From Steinernema hermaphroditum (taxonomy: Eukaryota > Nematoda > Chromadorea > Rhabditida > Steinernematidae), in contig CM059622.1 of assembly GCA_030435675.1 (NCBI GenBank), forward strand, positions 13,764,001 through 13,828,000: DNA of 64,000 nt, read 5' to 3'. The notes below the pieces were generated by a model. The model searched no databases. It worked only from the letters and a program-made list of their open reading frames with translations, and had not been told where the DNA came from. Shown in pieces: positions 24,278-35,924 of the stretch (its first letter is position 1; every line of letters starts with the position of its first letter). A program made the translations under genes and the position numbers.

Positions 24278-25248
24278 TCACACGAGCAGAACGGCGTTGA
24301 TGCAGCCGTCGTTCTCGGGATTGTTCGTGACTTGTGCGTACTTCGCCCAGACGACTTTTCCGGCTTGGGTTACCATACCGAGCTCGCTGATGTTCACTTC
24401 GATGATGGTTCCCTTCGTGATGACTCCGAGCGAGGTGTACATGGGCGATGATGGGTTCTTCTTGACGCCGACGATGGGCAGATAGAATGTCGTTTGAAGT
24501 TCTGGATGAGTGACATGGGCCTGGAAAAGAACAGCACGGTTGTATCAATGAACAGTATAATGATGTCCGACCTTCTTGAATCGGAGACCCATAGGACGGA
24601 TGAATCGTTCGAATTTGGCTGGTTTTCGGGTGAAGGAATCCCCGACGAATGTGACTTTGGTTACCATACGCTTCCATCCCTTTCTGCGTGTTTTACCAGT
24701 CTGCACAACCTTGAAGGCTTCGGCGTCACTGACAGCGCGCACCTTCGGGATCGGTACTTGATATTTACCCTACAAGAGAGACTATATGACGGAGATTTCA
24801 GCCATTCTACTCACAGCCTTCTCCTTGCGCTTCTGTTTGATCATATTCGACAGCACAGACCCCGTGGTCTGCTGCTGGCGATCGAGCAAATAAGCGGGAA
24901 CGGCTCCCTGTTGGGGCTCTTCGACTGTGCCCTTCTGATCTTTTTCTTCGTGCTGCTTAAGCAGTTTGCGCATTTGCACCTTCTCGGAATAGCGCTTCTT
25001 GTGGTACAGCTTCGCCTTATGACCGCGGAGCTTCTTGGCGATCTGCGAGCGCTTGTGCGCTTCACGGGCGGTCTTCTTGCGCCTAAAACAGAGTTTCAGA
25101 TCAATGAATAAAAGCACAAAACTTACAATCTCTCCTCATGATCGAGTCTGCGACCGTGCCGCTTGCGATGGAGCTCGATATGTTCGTTCTGGGGCTGAAA
25201 TGAAGACGTTTAGCTTCGGCTAATAATGGAGGTGAATAAACATACCAT
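24278..25248 (-). CDS. NSA2: NSA2/TINP1 ribosome biogenesis factor
   Basis: Five exons: 25246-25248 (only the ATG), 25127-25194, 24815-25082, 24572-24769 and 24278-24520, giving 259 residues (human 260). The start [19 protein letters not shown] is family-typical. Downstream are the basic helix [96 protein letters not shown] and the eS8-like C-terminal domain ending [14 protein letters not shown]. In yeast and animals NSA2 is an essential nucleolar factor of 60S pre-ribosomes. The first coding exon holds only the initiator codon, with the donor GTATGT immediately after it. It lies 280 bp upstream of the BIG3-like start on the same strand. Confidence 0.95.
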
Positions 25249-25731
25249 GATGAGCTCTTAGCGTCAATTAGGGTAACCCAATATGCCCTGAAGGAAGAAA
25301 GAATGTTAATGAATAATCGGCGAAAGTAACACGTCACACATGAGAGTAATAGTATTAAAAAGTAAGCCGAGACGTTCGTATCTCTTGTAAAAACGCTACG
25401 AATTACCTAGCTTCCTAATCTTTGAAGGCTGTTCTTTTGGTAGTGCCAAAATCGATTTGTCCGCGCATAACACCTTGCAACAAAATCTTCAAAAATACAA
25501 AAGAAACACGTTACAAAACGAGAATAATCAGCTGGAAAATCAAAAATCGCCAAAAATCCCCACTTTCGAAAGGTGCACCGTACGCTTTTGGCGAAAGGCT
25601 GCTCGTGGTGGGACCCACTTCCGATCTGTCTAGACAGATGACAGAGTGTCTGTCGAAACCGAAAGTCTTCATTTACGCGTTCCCGGAAGATGATCGGTCC
25701 ATTCTTCCCAGTGGGCTTCTTTAGCCGCATT

Positions 25732-25983
25732 ATGTTGTTCCGTAGCCGTAGCCGTAGCCGTAGCCGTAGCCGTAGCACTAGACCGCTTCCCCCTCCCATG
25801 GAGCCAATCGACTCGCCCGTCTCGTTCTTGTCTAGCCCGTCTCGTCTTCAGCGCAGAGCTCTTTTGGAGCGAATAGACGGAAAGAGGTTAGTCATCGTAA
25901 GTTTACGTCTGGGTGTGCTTCTTGTTACCGTTTTCCTTCTTATGTTGAGCATGCTTGCTTCAATTGCAATTCTCATTCCATGA
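25732..25983 (+). CDS. Small candidate membrane protein with an Arg-Ser repeat, doubtful
   Basis: An open frame from ATG 25732 encodes about 83 residues. It begins with an RS dipeptide run made by a perfect hexanucleotide repeat, then Pro-rich sequence (TRPLPPPMEPIDSP), a basic stretch, and ends in about 25 hydrophobic residues (VLLVTVFLLMLSMLASIAIL) at the very C-terminus, as in a tail-anchored protein. A strong donor (GTAAGT) within the frame near 25899 means the frame could instead be read as an exon; joining it to the septin acceptor gives an immediate stop, so it is not a septin extension. It lies in the NSA2-septin divergent region. Confidence 0.25.
   Translation: MLFRSRSRSRSRSRSTRPLPPPMEPIDSPVSFLSSPSRLQRRALLERIDGKRLVIVSLRLGVLLVTVFLLMLSMLASIAILIP
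25741..25776. repeat. Perfect hexanucleotide tandem repeat (CGTAGC)6
   Basis: Six exact units of CGTAGC in the region between the NSA2 and septin starts. Confidence 0.95.
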
Positions 25984-25999
25984 GGGGTTGCATGGGCTG

Positions 26000-26777
26000 C
26001 ATCTCACAGCGCAGAATTCAAATTTCGACCGTACCCTTTGTTTCTCTAGCTTCTTCATTCTCGCCATTGCCGATCATACCCAAGAGGCCGTTTTAACCTC
26101 TGGGTTTTGATATTCGCGTTGCGCGGATTTGAGCGGTTTAGGCAGTAGTCAGCACTGTCTGGCGGCAACGCCAGATGGTCAGTGTGGCGTCGTGGCGCGC
26201 GTCTTCGCATAAATAAAAGAACTGTCATTGAGGGGCGCGCAGCGGGGTCTGTGGTGCTGACTCAGAGGGGAAGGCGAAATGAAAGCGCCGAACGCCTCCA
26301 TCGCTTCTTAAACGTCCAGAGTGCTTCGATGGATTCGTGAGATCAGCGTTGTTTTGCTCTCGGACGGTGATTCGTTTCTGTCATTTCCGGCTCGATTTCA
26401 GCACTTTCAACTGTTGACTCACACCCTCCTGTTTATGTACTGGATGTATTCCTTTCACGCGGATTCCTATTTGCCTTTTCGTCTCGGGGAGTCACAACAT
26501 CGGAATGTGAGCTTCTCCCGTTACCAGATTGACGTTGCTCGTTCTAACTGGGCATTTTATTGCGCGAACGTGAAAGATTCGATTGTATGGGTTTGCCGAC
26601 CGTCGAATTATGCGATGTGCGGGTCGACACGACGATGTGAAAAAACCTATCGCGAGTATTAGCGCCTTTTGTCACTTCTGTACCCGCACCCAGCCCGTGA
26701 AATTGATCGCATCAACTGCTCTGCTCGCGAAAGGGTTTTGGCGCGAAACTAACTCTTTTGATTTTTCCAGTGAAATC
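26000..26777. promoter_or_regulatory. Septin upstream region with trans-splice acceptor
   Basis: Roughly 780 bp, GC-rich near 26150-26300. The acceptor GATTTTTCCAG ends at 26770, seven bases before the septin ATG, and probably accepts a spliced leader. Short open frames here are not supported. Confidence 0.4.
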
Positions 26778-28300
26778 ATGAACGCTTCGACAGTCACCAG
26801 TTCATCAAGCATGGAATATGTTGGCTTTGCCAACTTCCCTAATCAAGTTTTTCGCCGATCGATCAAGAATGGGTTCGACTTCACGCTGATGGTAGTTGGA
26901 GAGACCGGACTTGGGAAGTCCACGTTCATCAACACGCTTTTCCTGACCGAAGTCTACGGAAAACCCATGGACGGCGAACGCGTGTACATTCCCTCCACCG
27001 TGAAAGTCGACAGCAAAACGGTGCGCTTGGTTGAAAACGACGTGAAGCTCAACCTAACGTTCGTGGATACGCCTGGCTTTGGAGATGCCGTTGATAACAG
27101 CAAATGGTATGCAAACGCACTTGAAAATCTTCCCTTACTGTTGAGTATTTAGTTGGGAACCTATCATCAGGTTCGTTGATGACCGCTTCACGGAGTACCT
27201 CACGGAAGAAACGAAAATAGAGCGCCAGCACAAGATTCCTGACCGCCGTGTTCACCTATGCCTCTATTTTATTGCTCCCACTGGTCATGGGTAGGGTCCT
27301 GATTCACATGGAGCAGATTTACACTGTCAGTATTTAGACTGAAAGAGCTTGATATCCAGTTCATGAAGCAGCTGCACGACCGTGTCAACATTATTCCAGT
27401 CATCGCCAAGGCTGACGCGCTGACCACCTTTGAGCTGACGCGCTTCAAAAAGAATGTAACCGAAAGACTTTTGAACATATGATGAGGGAATAACTTTTCT
27501 AGATCACTGAAGATATCGAGAAGCACGGCATCAAAATCTACAAGTTCCCTGAGCCAGAGGATGGCTCCAGCGATGCCGAGATGACCAAGAACCTAGAGCT
27601 GCGCAGCCGATTGCCGTTTGCTATAATCGGTAGCAACAACGTGGTCGAGACGGACACCGGCCGCAAATTGAGAGTGCGTGAATATCCATGGGGCGTCGTC
27701 GAGGTCGAAAATATGGGCCACAACGACTTTATCGCCCTTCGAGATATGATAATCCGCAAGAACTTGGTTGGTTTGCACTAGCAAAATGACATCACATCTC
27801 TCTTTCTAGGTTGATCTCATTGAAATGACCAAGAACGTTCACTACGAAAACTACCGCTTCTGCCACATGAACACTTTGAAGGGCCCGAACGATCGGTAGT
27901 GTCTTATGTCCTCAGTCTTTTGACAACATTTTTAGTTTCAGCGATCCGTTCACGCAGATGGAGCAAGAGCAGCGCCAGTGGGAGAAGGACTTTGGGCTCC
28001 AGTGCAAGGAAACGGAGCGCGTGTTCGATGAGAAGGTTGCCATTCGTGAGCGAAAGCTGGCTGATCTTAGCGCTCAAGTATGCATTAACCCTTCACGGCG
28101 CTTTAATCCCTCATGTTTAGTATGAACAAATTGACAAGGAGAATAAGGCACGGCTTGAAGAGAAGAGAAGGCAGCTGGAACATCTTATGAACGAACTTAC
28201 GGAGCTCCGCCGATCGAATGGCGCAGATTCGTCGCACTGTTCACCGCTCGAGAAGACGAAGAAGAAGTCTGGCACTCTGGGAATCTTCAACCGCAACTGA
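26778..28300 (+). CDS. Septin GTPase
   Basis: Seven exons: 26778-27106, 27153-27290, 27338-27455, 27503-27766, 27810-27895, 27936-28077 and 28121-28300, closing to 418 residues. The polybasic-side entry [20 protein letters not shown] leads to the P-loop [15 protein letters not shown], the switch-type DTPGFGD, the G4 region AKAD and the septin unique element PWGVVEVEN. The end is a coiled coil (about residues 330-400) and a Lys-rich tail. Septins assemble into filaments in cytokinesis and cortical organisation. Nematodes typically have two (UNC-59 and UNC-61); I cannot decide by eye which this is, so no symbol is given. The adenine-contact and catalytic elements look intact. Confidence 0.93.
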
Positions 28301-28597
28301 ATCGTTGAAATGTGTTTGCAATCGTATCGTATCATTATGTGTATCTGATGAAGTTTATATGTTACATAAAATGGAACGTTTTTCTGCGATTGCTTGGTGC
28401 TATTTCCGCAACATTGCTCCGATCTTCATCGATCAATCGGACGTGGGCGATGGGGCTGACCCCGATTTCACTTTTACCGGCGTTCACAAAGGTTTCTTCG
28501 GGAGTCATTTCCATTGTCTTTCGCCGGAGTCGCGTCGCGCCCCTCTCATCAATCCTCTTTCGCTTTCGTTTGCTCTCGGCTGTTGAAAATTAGAGTG

Positions 28598-31500
28598 ATG
28601 TGGGTGGCCGTGGCCATCCTGGCCTTCGCCGGGACGACGTTATCGAGCGACACAGAGAATCAGCCGTTCACGAATGAGCCGGTTGAAGTGCCGGGCTACT
28701 ACCACGAGCGGAACGAGTACGAGAACCGACCGTGGGACTTCTGGCACGAGCATCGGCCTATGCCTCACAAGCACGGCAACATGAGGCCCGACATCCTCCA
28801 TCGCCACTATCACTACCCACCCTACGCCGACGTCACTGACTTCATCACAGGTGGGAATTCTTGTCTAGTCTCTCCGGCCGCTGTCTGCAGTCTAGACTAG
28901 AATGTTGCAACACTGAGACACTAGACACTTCAGGAGTTGTCCTTTGGAGCGGCAGTGTCTAGTGTCTAGACATCCATTCCTGCGTTGACGTCTGACCTTC
29001 TCGTTCAGATCCTCCAGGCCAAGGCCTGAACACGGGCTCGACTCTGTCGCCAGAGGCGTCTTATGACACTTTCGGGCTGTCCGCAGGGTCGGCGCCCGGA
29101 AGCCATCCACCGAATGGCATTGGAGGAGGCGATGGCGCTCCAAGCGGAAAGTCGCCGTCGAAAGCGAAGGACGCTGTGGGCGACGGAACTCATCCTGCCT
29201 GGGAGAAAACAGTCGCCGTGGGACTCGGCACCGGCACCGGCCCCGATGCTGTGAAGACACCTCATACGGAGAACGGAGGATATGATGGCGCTGGATATCC
29301 TCAGGGTTCAGGCGACTCGTACGATGGCGCCGGACTTCCCGAGGGTTACGGTAGCAACAAGAGCGGTCCGAATGGACCAGGATATCCACAGGGTCCAGGC
29401 ACCGCACACCCTGAGGGTTACGGTAGAGACAAGAGCGGCCCGTATGGACCAGGAAAGACTGGCGGCAACGAAGGGGATGGTTCTCCGAGGGGTGCTGGAC
29501 ACTACGAAAATGGCGCACATCCAAATGGCGAATACGGTGGCGAGAGGAGTGGCAGCCACCCAGGAAGTGGACCTCAAGGCGAAGGCTACGGTAGCAAAAA
29601 CGGCGGTTCCAATGGATATCCAAACGGTGGTGCTCGAAATGGCCACGAGGGATACGGTGGCGACAAAAGCGGCTCCCACGGATACCCTAGTGGAAGCCAC
29701 AACGGCGTCGGACATACCAATGACGGTGAAAGGAGTGGCGCCCATCCAGGCAGTGGGTCTTATAAGGAGGGTACCGAGAAGACCGGCATCTACGAGAGCG
29801 ATCGATCTTCAAAGAACGGATACGGTAGCGAGCGCGGAGGTGCTAGTGGAGGCAGCGGCCACAATAATGGCGCCTCTGGAAGCGGAGGATCGCCCAATGG
29901 TGGCGATGGACGTGGAAACTACCAAGGACGCGGATCAGGCGAAGGTGGCGACATCTTCGATGGCGCAGCACCTCAAGGAGGAGGCGCTGGCAGCCATGCA
30001 AGTAGTGGAAACCAAGGCAGCGGTTCACAACATGGTGGCTACAGTGGTGAGAAGGGCGGCCCCCTGTCGCCAACGGGGCATGGAAGCCAAAAAAGTGGAA
30101 GTGGTGGCTCCGAGAGCGGAGGATCGAACTGGGAATCACCACCGCCTGACACGGGAGACTACTTGGACCTTCCCCCCGGAGCGCAACCTGACGCTTTCCC
30201 TCATCTGCCGAAGGTCGACGCTTCGAACCCCTACAAGCAGGTATGCACACGTTCGATAGCCATCGAAGAAATTAGGCGAATTAGGGTTATCAAGAACATA
30301 GAGAGAAGTTATCAGATTGAAAATATGGATGTTTTGAGATTAGAGATGTGAAATTCTGAGGGACAAAAGGGAAAGAAACCATTTTTTGACCAGCATCCAT
30401 TCAAAACCGGTTATATCGGTGAACTTTGCATTTCCACGTGAAGGCGATTCATCATCAGATCCGTTCTGATATCTTATGCATTGCGCTCCAGGAAACAAGT
30501 CGAAATATTTGCTAAATTCACTCAAATTCTATTATTGATTAGGCATGGAATCCTCTGAATGATCAGCCCCATTTTTCCGCCAAAGTGTTCACGTTTTTGC
30601 GCAAGTAGGTCATGTATTCCATGTCGTTAGCGCACCTTTCTTCTAGCCTGCTTTGTTCTTTTAAAACCAGTCCAGTGAAGTTTGCATTCCGCACTGACAT
30701 AGCGGTGAGACGATTCATTATCCGAGCCGTTCCGAAGATATCCCGTATCACACTAGCGTGTCAAAAGTACATTGAGCTGACCCATTTTCACTAATCAGCC
30801 CTATCAAGGCAGGAAATACGTTCGTTAAGGGCACTGAATCCACATGGAACAATTATTCAATTTTGCAGCCTGACGAAGAAGAAGAGAACGACTACTTGGA
30901 GGAGACCCCTGCGCCATCCAGCACGAAAAGTCCCAAGGGCCACGGTCACCAGACCCATCCCAGCGGCTACGTGCATCCTGAAGAACCGGATCAGGCGGAG
31001 AAGCCCGAACACCCGGACGAGTCCAATGCGAAGCCGGACAAGAAGACGGGCGACTTCTTCCCTGACGAAGAGGAGCAGAGTGGAAGTGAAAGGCCGGGAA
31101 AGAAGGGAAAGAAGGTGCATTTGGAAGAATCGGAGGAGAAACAAACCAGCGAGGATAAGTACCCTGAACGGTAAGGCTACTGTAGACTGCATGCGTGATT
31201 ACTGTGGCTTTCAGTGGCTCATCTTCGTCTGGATCATCGTCCAAATCCAGAAAATCGAAACCCTGCTGTGGCTGTTGCAAAGACGACAAGTCGTCCTTCC
31301 GACCTAAAACTCCCACCGGAAACTCGAGGTCCGGTCTCACCCCACAAGGAGAGGGCCATGGTCAACTGCTCGGCGAGTTCGCGCCAGGATCACCTGGATC
31401 CCCTGGGTACGCAGGAGCTGGATACGTCTCAGGCGGTGGTTACCCCGCGGGTTGTCCCGCACCTGCAGGCTGCCAGGCTTCGTATCCCGCCGCAAATCCG

Positions 31501-33142
31501 TTCGCTCCATGCTGTCGCCCGGCTCCTCTACCGTGTTGTGCGCCTCTTCCGAACTGCTGTCTTCCTCCGCCGCCCCCTTTGCGTAAGTACAGTATCAACC
31601 ACAGATCCGATCCTCATTATCTCCTTCTTTCAGCCGTCATCCCTTGCTGTCCTCGACCTCCTCCACCTCCTTGCTGCCCAGCCCTGCCCACCCTCTGCTG
31701 CCAGCCCGTCGTCCAGTGCTGCCCACCTCCGCCACCGCCTCCCGTCTGCTGTCCCCAGCCTCAGATTCCCGTCTGCTACCGCGCCTGTCCTGCTTGTCCT
31801 TGCAGGCGTCGTCTGGCGCTCTCGAAGCGACTGAAGCGTCAAGCCGGCACAGGTTGTTCGGCCTGTTCAGCTGGAGGACGGCCAGCTTTGGGTATCCTGC
31901 AGCAGCCAGCAGCGCCGAGCAACTGTCGACAGTGTGCCGCCGGAAGGAAGAAGCGCCAGGCGCAGACGGACTTCTTGAGTTCCATCACCAACAACGCGAA
32001 CTCGCTGTTGTCGGGACTGCACAGAGGAACGCAGTCGAGCTGTGGAGCGTGCCAAGGAGCCGCGAAGAGAGTGAAGCGATTTGTAAGTCCAAAATTTAAG
32101 AGAAGAATATGAGGCGGGTGGAGAGAAATCCAATGCTATCCTAGTAGAATCTGCTCATAAAGTGGTTCTGATCTAGAAGATCACTTTTTGACTCCAAATG
32201 AAGTCCCTCCCCACATTTCCACCTCAATATCACCGTGTTTAGGGCTGCGTCCCTTGTCTTGGACGAAAGAAGCGCGAAGCCGAAGCACCAGAAGAAGAGC
32301 ACAAAAGATCGAAACGACTGGTAACACTGCCAATTTATGCCTAGATCACTTATCCATCTTTAGGGTTGCATACCTTGCTTGGCGAGACAAAAGAGAACCA
32401 TTCCACAGGTAGACCATTCCTCAAGCAAATCCGTTAAAGATGCACGAGGGCTTGTTTTCAGGCTGGCTGCCATAGCTGCAATAACCTCGGACAAGTACTG
32501 CATCGATTCAAGAGGACAATTGTAAGATTTTTAGAAAATGGTCACTGAAATCACGAACGATTTCAGGGCTGCAGCGTCTGCCATACGGCCAAACAACGCG
32601 CTAAGAGAGCTGTGGAGATCGAGCACTACCGGGTAGCCAATTTCTTTATGATCATCACGATAGCAACAACTCTAGAATGCTACCGTATCCAACGGAATTC
32701 GGCGATTCCCTCAGAACTGTCAGAGATGTGGAGCCACTCCCGCTCCCATCCCTCTGCAGGTTCCTCCGCTTCCCACAGCGAAAAGGATCAGACTGAAGAG
32801 AGAAGATCGCTTTGTGAGCTACAGTATCCCATCCAGTCTACGAATAATTCTTTAGAACCTCCACAAGAACGATGGGGAAGCGCATGCCGGCCTGGACGAC
32901 GACGATTTCCACGACCTCCCCAGCGGATTCGAAAAGCCAAAATCTAAGAAATCGAAATATGTAAGCGACGACATGAATGTTGTTGTCTAACGTCTCTATA
33001 GGTCGATGACGAGGAGGAGCAGGAGGAGTCGTCGGCCGGAAGCTACGATTCGATCTTTGAGTGCGACCACAGCTGCTGCGACTACTCGAAGTGCACGCGC
33101 ATCAAGTCGAAGCCGATCAACATGAACTTCTTCAAAATGTAA
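28598..33142 (+). CDS. Large secreted Gly-rich, Cys/Pro-rich protein with CxxC-dibasic modules
   Basis: Twelve exons: 28598-28850, 29009-30240, 30869-31170, 31215-31582, 31634-32082, 32243-32320, 32364-32408, 32462-32521, 32567-32632, 32715-32813, 32856-32960, 33002-33142, about 1065 residues. A signal peptide (MWVAVAILAFAGTTLSS) leads to a His/Tyr-rich segment, then about 400 residues of Gly/Ser/Asn/Tyr-rich repeats of the GYGSNKSGPNGPGYPQG type. Next come an acidic Lys/Glu region, a CCGCC motif, Gly/Pro tract, and CCxPxPPPPP blocks. From about residue 770 come repeated CxxC motifs (CSAC, CRQC, CGAC, CVPC, CIPC, CHSC, CSVC, CQRC), most followed by basic pairs resembling convertase sites (KRLKRQ, RKKRQ, RVKRF). 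An acidic tail with CDHSCCDYSKC ends at FFKM. Four consecutive mini-exons are phase 0 and carry one module each. A matrix, cuticle or eggshell role is inferred; no known family was recognised. The exon 10 boundaries are the least certain. Confidence 0.75.
28886..28975. promoter_or_regulatory. Intronic cluster of palindromic GTCTAGAC motifs in a hairpin
   Basis: Inside intron 1 of the secreted-protein gene, GTCTAGAC occurs at 28890-28897 and 28964-28971. The tract GAGACACTAGACACT near 28915-28930 can pair with AGTGTCTAGTGTC near 28955-28967. GTCTAGAC is the palindromic Smad-binding element known from animals; binding here is untested and the hairpin alone could explain the motif clustering. 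Confidence 0.35.
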
Positions 33143-33965
33143 AGAGAGTCAACTGAATTATTTGTTTGCTCATGTACATAACAAGAGTGATTATTTATTG
33201 TGGTTAGAAAGTGCAATGAAAGAGAATACTGTATCGCTTTGCCCACAGGAAGAACCGATCTTTAGCGCGAAGAATAACGATTTAAAGGACACTGGATGTG
33301 ACTAGGTCCATGGAGCTGACAGTAAATTAAGACTAAGACAACAGCCAACAGCCACAGTAATAAGAACTGGCAGATCAACTAGGCAACTGACCGTCGATTT
33401 TTGATGCAATCCAGTAAAATGAAGATCTCCTTGAGAAATGGTAGGTAGGCTGGCACTGATTTCTGAAGGCGATCGACTTTCAAAAGAAACATCACGTAGT
33501 CTTACATAAGCTTTAGATTTCTCAAACATCCCCGAAGTTAGTCTTTGGATGGGCGGTGGATCTTTAAAAGTAATCTCTAACAAAGTCACAGATCTGAGTT
33601 TTCATCATTAGAAGGCCTATGGTCGAAAGGGAGTCCATTGCATTCCATTAAGCTGCCAGAGTAGTGGATGTGGCAAAGACGTTTTTCAAGTAGACCCTGC
33701 TGGCGTAGGCGGGTTTGCTAGCTTCCAAGCAACGCTGTCGCGCGAGCTTGAGAACGGCCAGCAGGTTCTTATCATCTTTAAGGCACTTTTCACGGGGACA
33801 AGGACCAGAACGTCCGCAATAATATCGGAATGAGGTTGAGACAAGATGGGGACTATGTCATGTGGATGTGGGGATGGTTAGGATGAACCGACGGCTGACA
33901 GTATTATGAATAATTTAATTTTTCAATTTTAAATCGTATCTTCATTTAAAGAATAGCATAGTCTC
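33143..33965. other. Convergent intergenic stretch, no gene seen
   Basis: About 820 bp between the secreted-protein stop and the gene A stop. The open frame at 33302-33589 (minus) has no splice or family support. Nothing else was recognised. Confidence 0.5.
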
Positions 33966-35924
33966 CTAATTCTTCATCACTATCGTCGTCCGTGTTCTGA
34001 CGTCCGAAATGTGAGTTATACGATCGGGAATATCTAAAAGATGCGGTAGATTCACACCGTAGTACACATACCCGTCATCATCTCCTAGCAAGTAGTGCTC
34101 GCTGTAGGGCGACATAACCAGAACTTCCACGAAGTGGTCGAAGAAGAAGGGGTCCTTCTGTTCCTCCACTTCCACAAGAGATGAATCATATTCGATACCG
34201 TATGCCCTCTTGTGTCTCAGATCAGCACTGCCGAGGAAAGAATACGTCCTCTGCCACGCGTTGATTCTCGCGATTTGGATTCCACGGTAGGTGACGGCAC
34301 GTTCGGCATCGGTGTTCTTGGATTTGACGAAGTGAAACCTACGCTCTGGAGATGTCCATCTACGGAGTGTGACACTTACGGGTTTATCCCGGCGGTGTGA
34401 TGCCGAGCCAAGACACGGAAGCCTCCACAGAGCTCCACCTTGTTCTTCCAGCGGCCGACGAAACGTCCACAGATGCGTCCGCCGTCTTCGATCCACGCTT
34501 GGCCGTAGCTCTCGTGGTGTCCTCTCTCGTCTTCCGTGATCCTGAAAGCTTCCACTGAATTTGAATATATGCTCACTCAATCCGACGCTCACTAGTGGCT
34601 GCAAACTGGGCTGACAACCAATACGATTCTCGTGTTTACTTTAGAAAAGCGACTTGAAACCGAGTAAACTTTAAGTATGCTGTGTATTAACTATAGGTTT
34701 CACAACCCGTTTTGAACACCCCAAAAGCAGGGAAGTCCCATTCGGATATTTATCACTTCGCGGCAGGTACTCCCGTAATGACTAATCGACTGCCGCACTC
34801 TCATGGCTACTCCTGCCCGACCCGAATAGACGTCTCTCTTTCCCCTCGTTCAGATTCTCCGGAACGCTGTACAAGCTCGCACAGAATTTCATGTGCTCAG
34901 TGCTCAATAAATATCTCAGAGTTACTGGTTCCTTTACGTGCTGGATTTCAGAGGCGACCTTAACAGGTCGATGCAGACTATCTCTCCTTCTAGAGGCAAT
35001 TCTGATCCCTGTAATGCGCCTGATCTTTTTGTATTCACGGTCTAGTTATGCGACGATTAGGCCAGCATCGATCCCAGAGCGAAAATAAACTAAAAATGTG
35101 ATTTATGGGCAAAGCGCGACCGCCAACGCTTCTTCCGATTTCGGGCTACGTGACTACTCTTAGGAGCATTTGAGGTAGGCGTGTACCTTGGCGGGTGCTC
35201 ACAAAGGAATCAAACATATTAGATTCTCGGCAGATGGCACAGATTTGTTTTGGGGGACTTAAAGGACTTCTCGGGAAGGGCGTTTCTTGGAAACTGTCAA
35301 TAAAGGAGTGTGCTGTAGCCATGTTCAATATCATCTACATATGGATCACAAGTCAAAGATTGCCCTCATCCCGAAGTCTTCTCATCGCCCATAAGGGCAT
35401 GATTTTCATTGTATCCGAGAAGAGAAGAGCTACTTCTCCCTCTCAAAAGTGGAGAAGGAGACGAAACAGAAGGTCGTCGCTTTTTGTGACCTTTGGCTTT
35501 CGGAGGCACTTCAAAAGTGCTGAGTTGGGCGCGGCGCTTGTCGCAACAGTTATTTTCCATCGTCAACAGACCCTCTAAGCCGATTAGCGCTCGGCGTGGA
35601 ATGTGCTCCTTTATCCCAAAAAAGTAACGCACCAGTAGGCGACGTAAGCGTCCACGGCCTGTCCCCCGAAGGTCACCTCGAAGCGGGCGAGCTCAGTTCT
35701 GGATCGGCCGTCAAGAAGATGGCTTCCATCCTTCGATACGGTCGCCCAGTACTCTTCTCCGATCTAAACGGTCTCTTATCAGTCGCTTTTTTCGCGCCAA
35801 ATCGGTAGAAACGGATGTCGCGGACTTTTATGGGGTCAGTGCGTAAAAAGCGGAGACGTACCCAAACAGATCCTGTCGGAGGAATGAAGAACACAAGAAG
35901 AGTCCAAAGAGCGACGAGTAGCAT
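33966..35924 (-). CDS. Secreted protein A, paralogue of gene B (family unrecognised)
   Basis: Four exons: 35862-35924, 35633-35763, 34380-34541 and 33966-34338, giving 242 residues. Exon 1 is a signal peptide (MLLVALWTLLVFFIPPTGSVW). The mature start IGEEYWATVSKDG matches gene B (IGEDYWASINHDG). Further shared motifs are WITEDERGHHESYGQAW, CGRFVGR, CGGFRVLARH, GINPFHFV, AVTYRGIQIARINAWQ and AYGIEYD. Two conserved Cys are 13 residues apart, likely a disulfide. Intron positions and phases match gene B (phase 0 after SVW, phase 2 in the Asn-Pro codons), but A has an extra intron of about 1.1 kb (34542-35632) where B is continuous. A ends after a short acidic tail and lacks B's coiled coil. At exon 3 the acceptor CTTTCAG at 34542-34548 was chosen because it alone keeps the frame. 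Confidence 0.75.

Noticed and set aside
25741..25776. Arg-Ser dipeptide run suggesting an SR splicing factor
   Set aside because: It is produced by a perfect hexanucleotide repeat, and no RRM or other SR-protein domain is nearby.
26583..26777. N-terminal extension of the septin frame upstream of 26778
   Set aside because: The frame upstream is open, but a strong acceptor at 26770 and the family-typical length favour the ATG at 26778.
28892..29623. 243-codon minus-strand frame and the plus-strand frame at 29282-30259
   Set aside because: Both are shadows of the Gly-rich repeat exon; the phase-consistent frame is the one continuing from the signal-peptide exon.
31214..31834. 206-codon plus-strand frame, Pro/Leu/Ala/Arg-rich
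   Set aside because: It overlaps exons 4 and 5 of the secreted protein in another frame and runs through the intron; no signal or domain.
35195..35578. 127-codon plus frame
   Set aside because: Lies within the long intron of gene A, antisense, without family or signal features.
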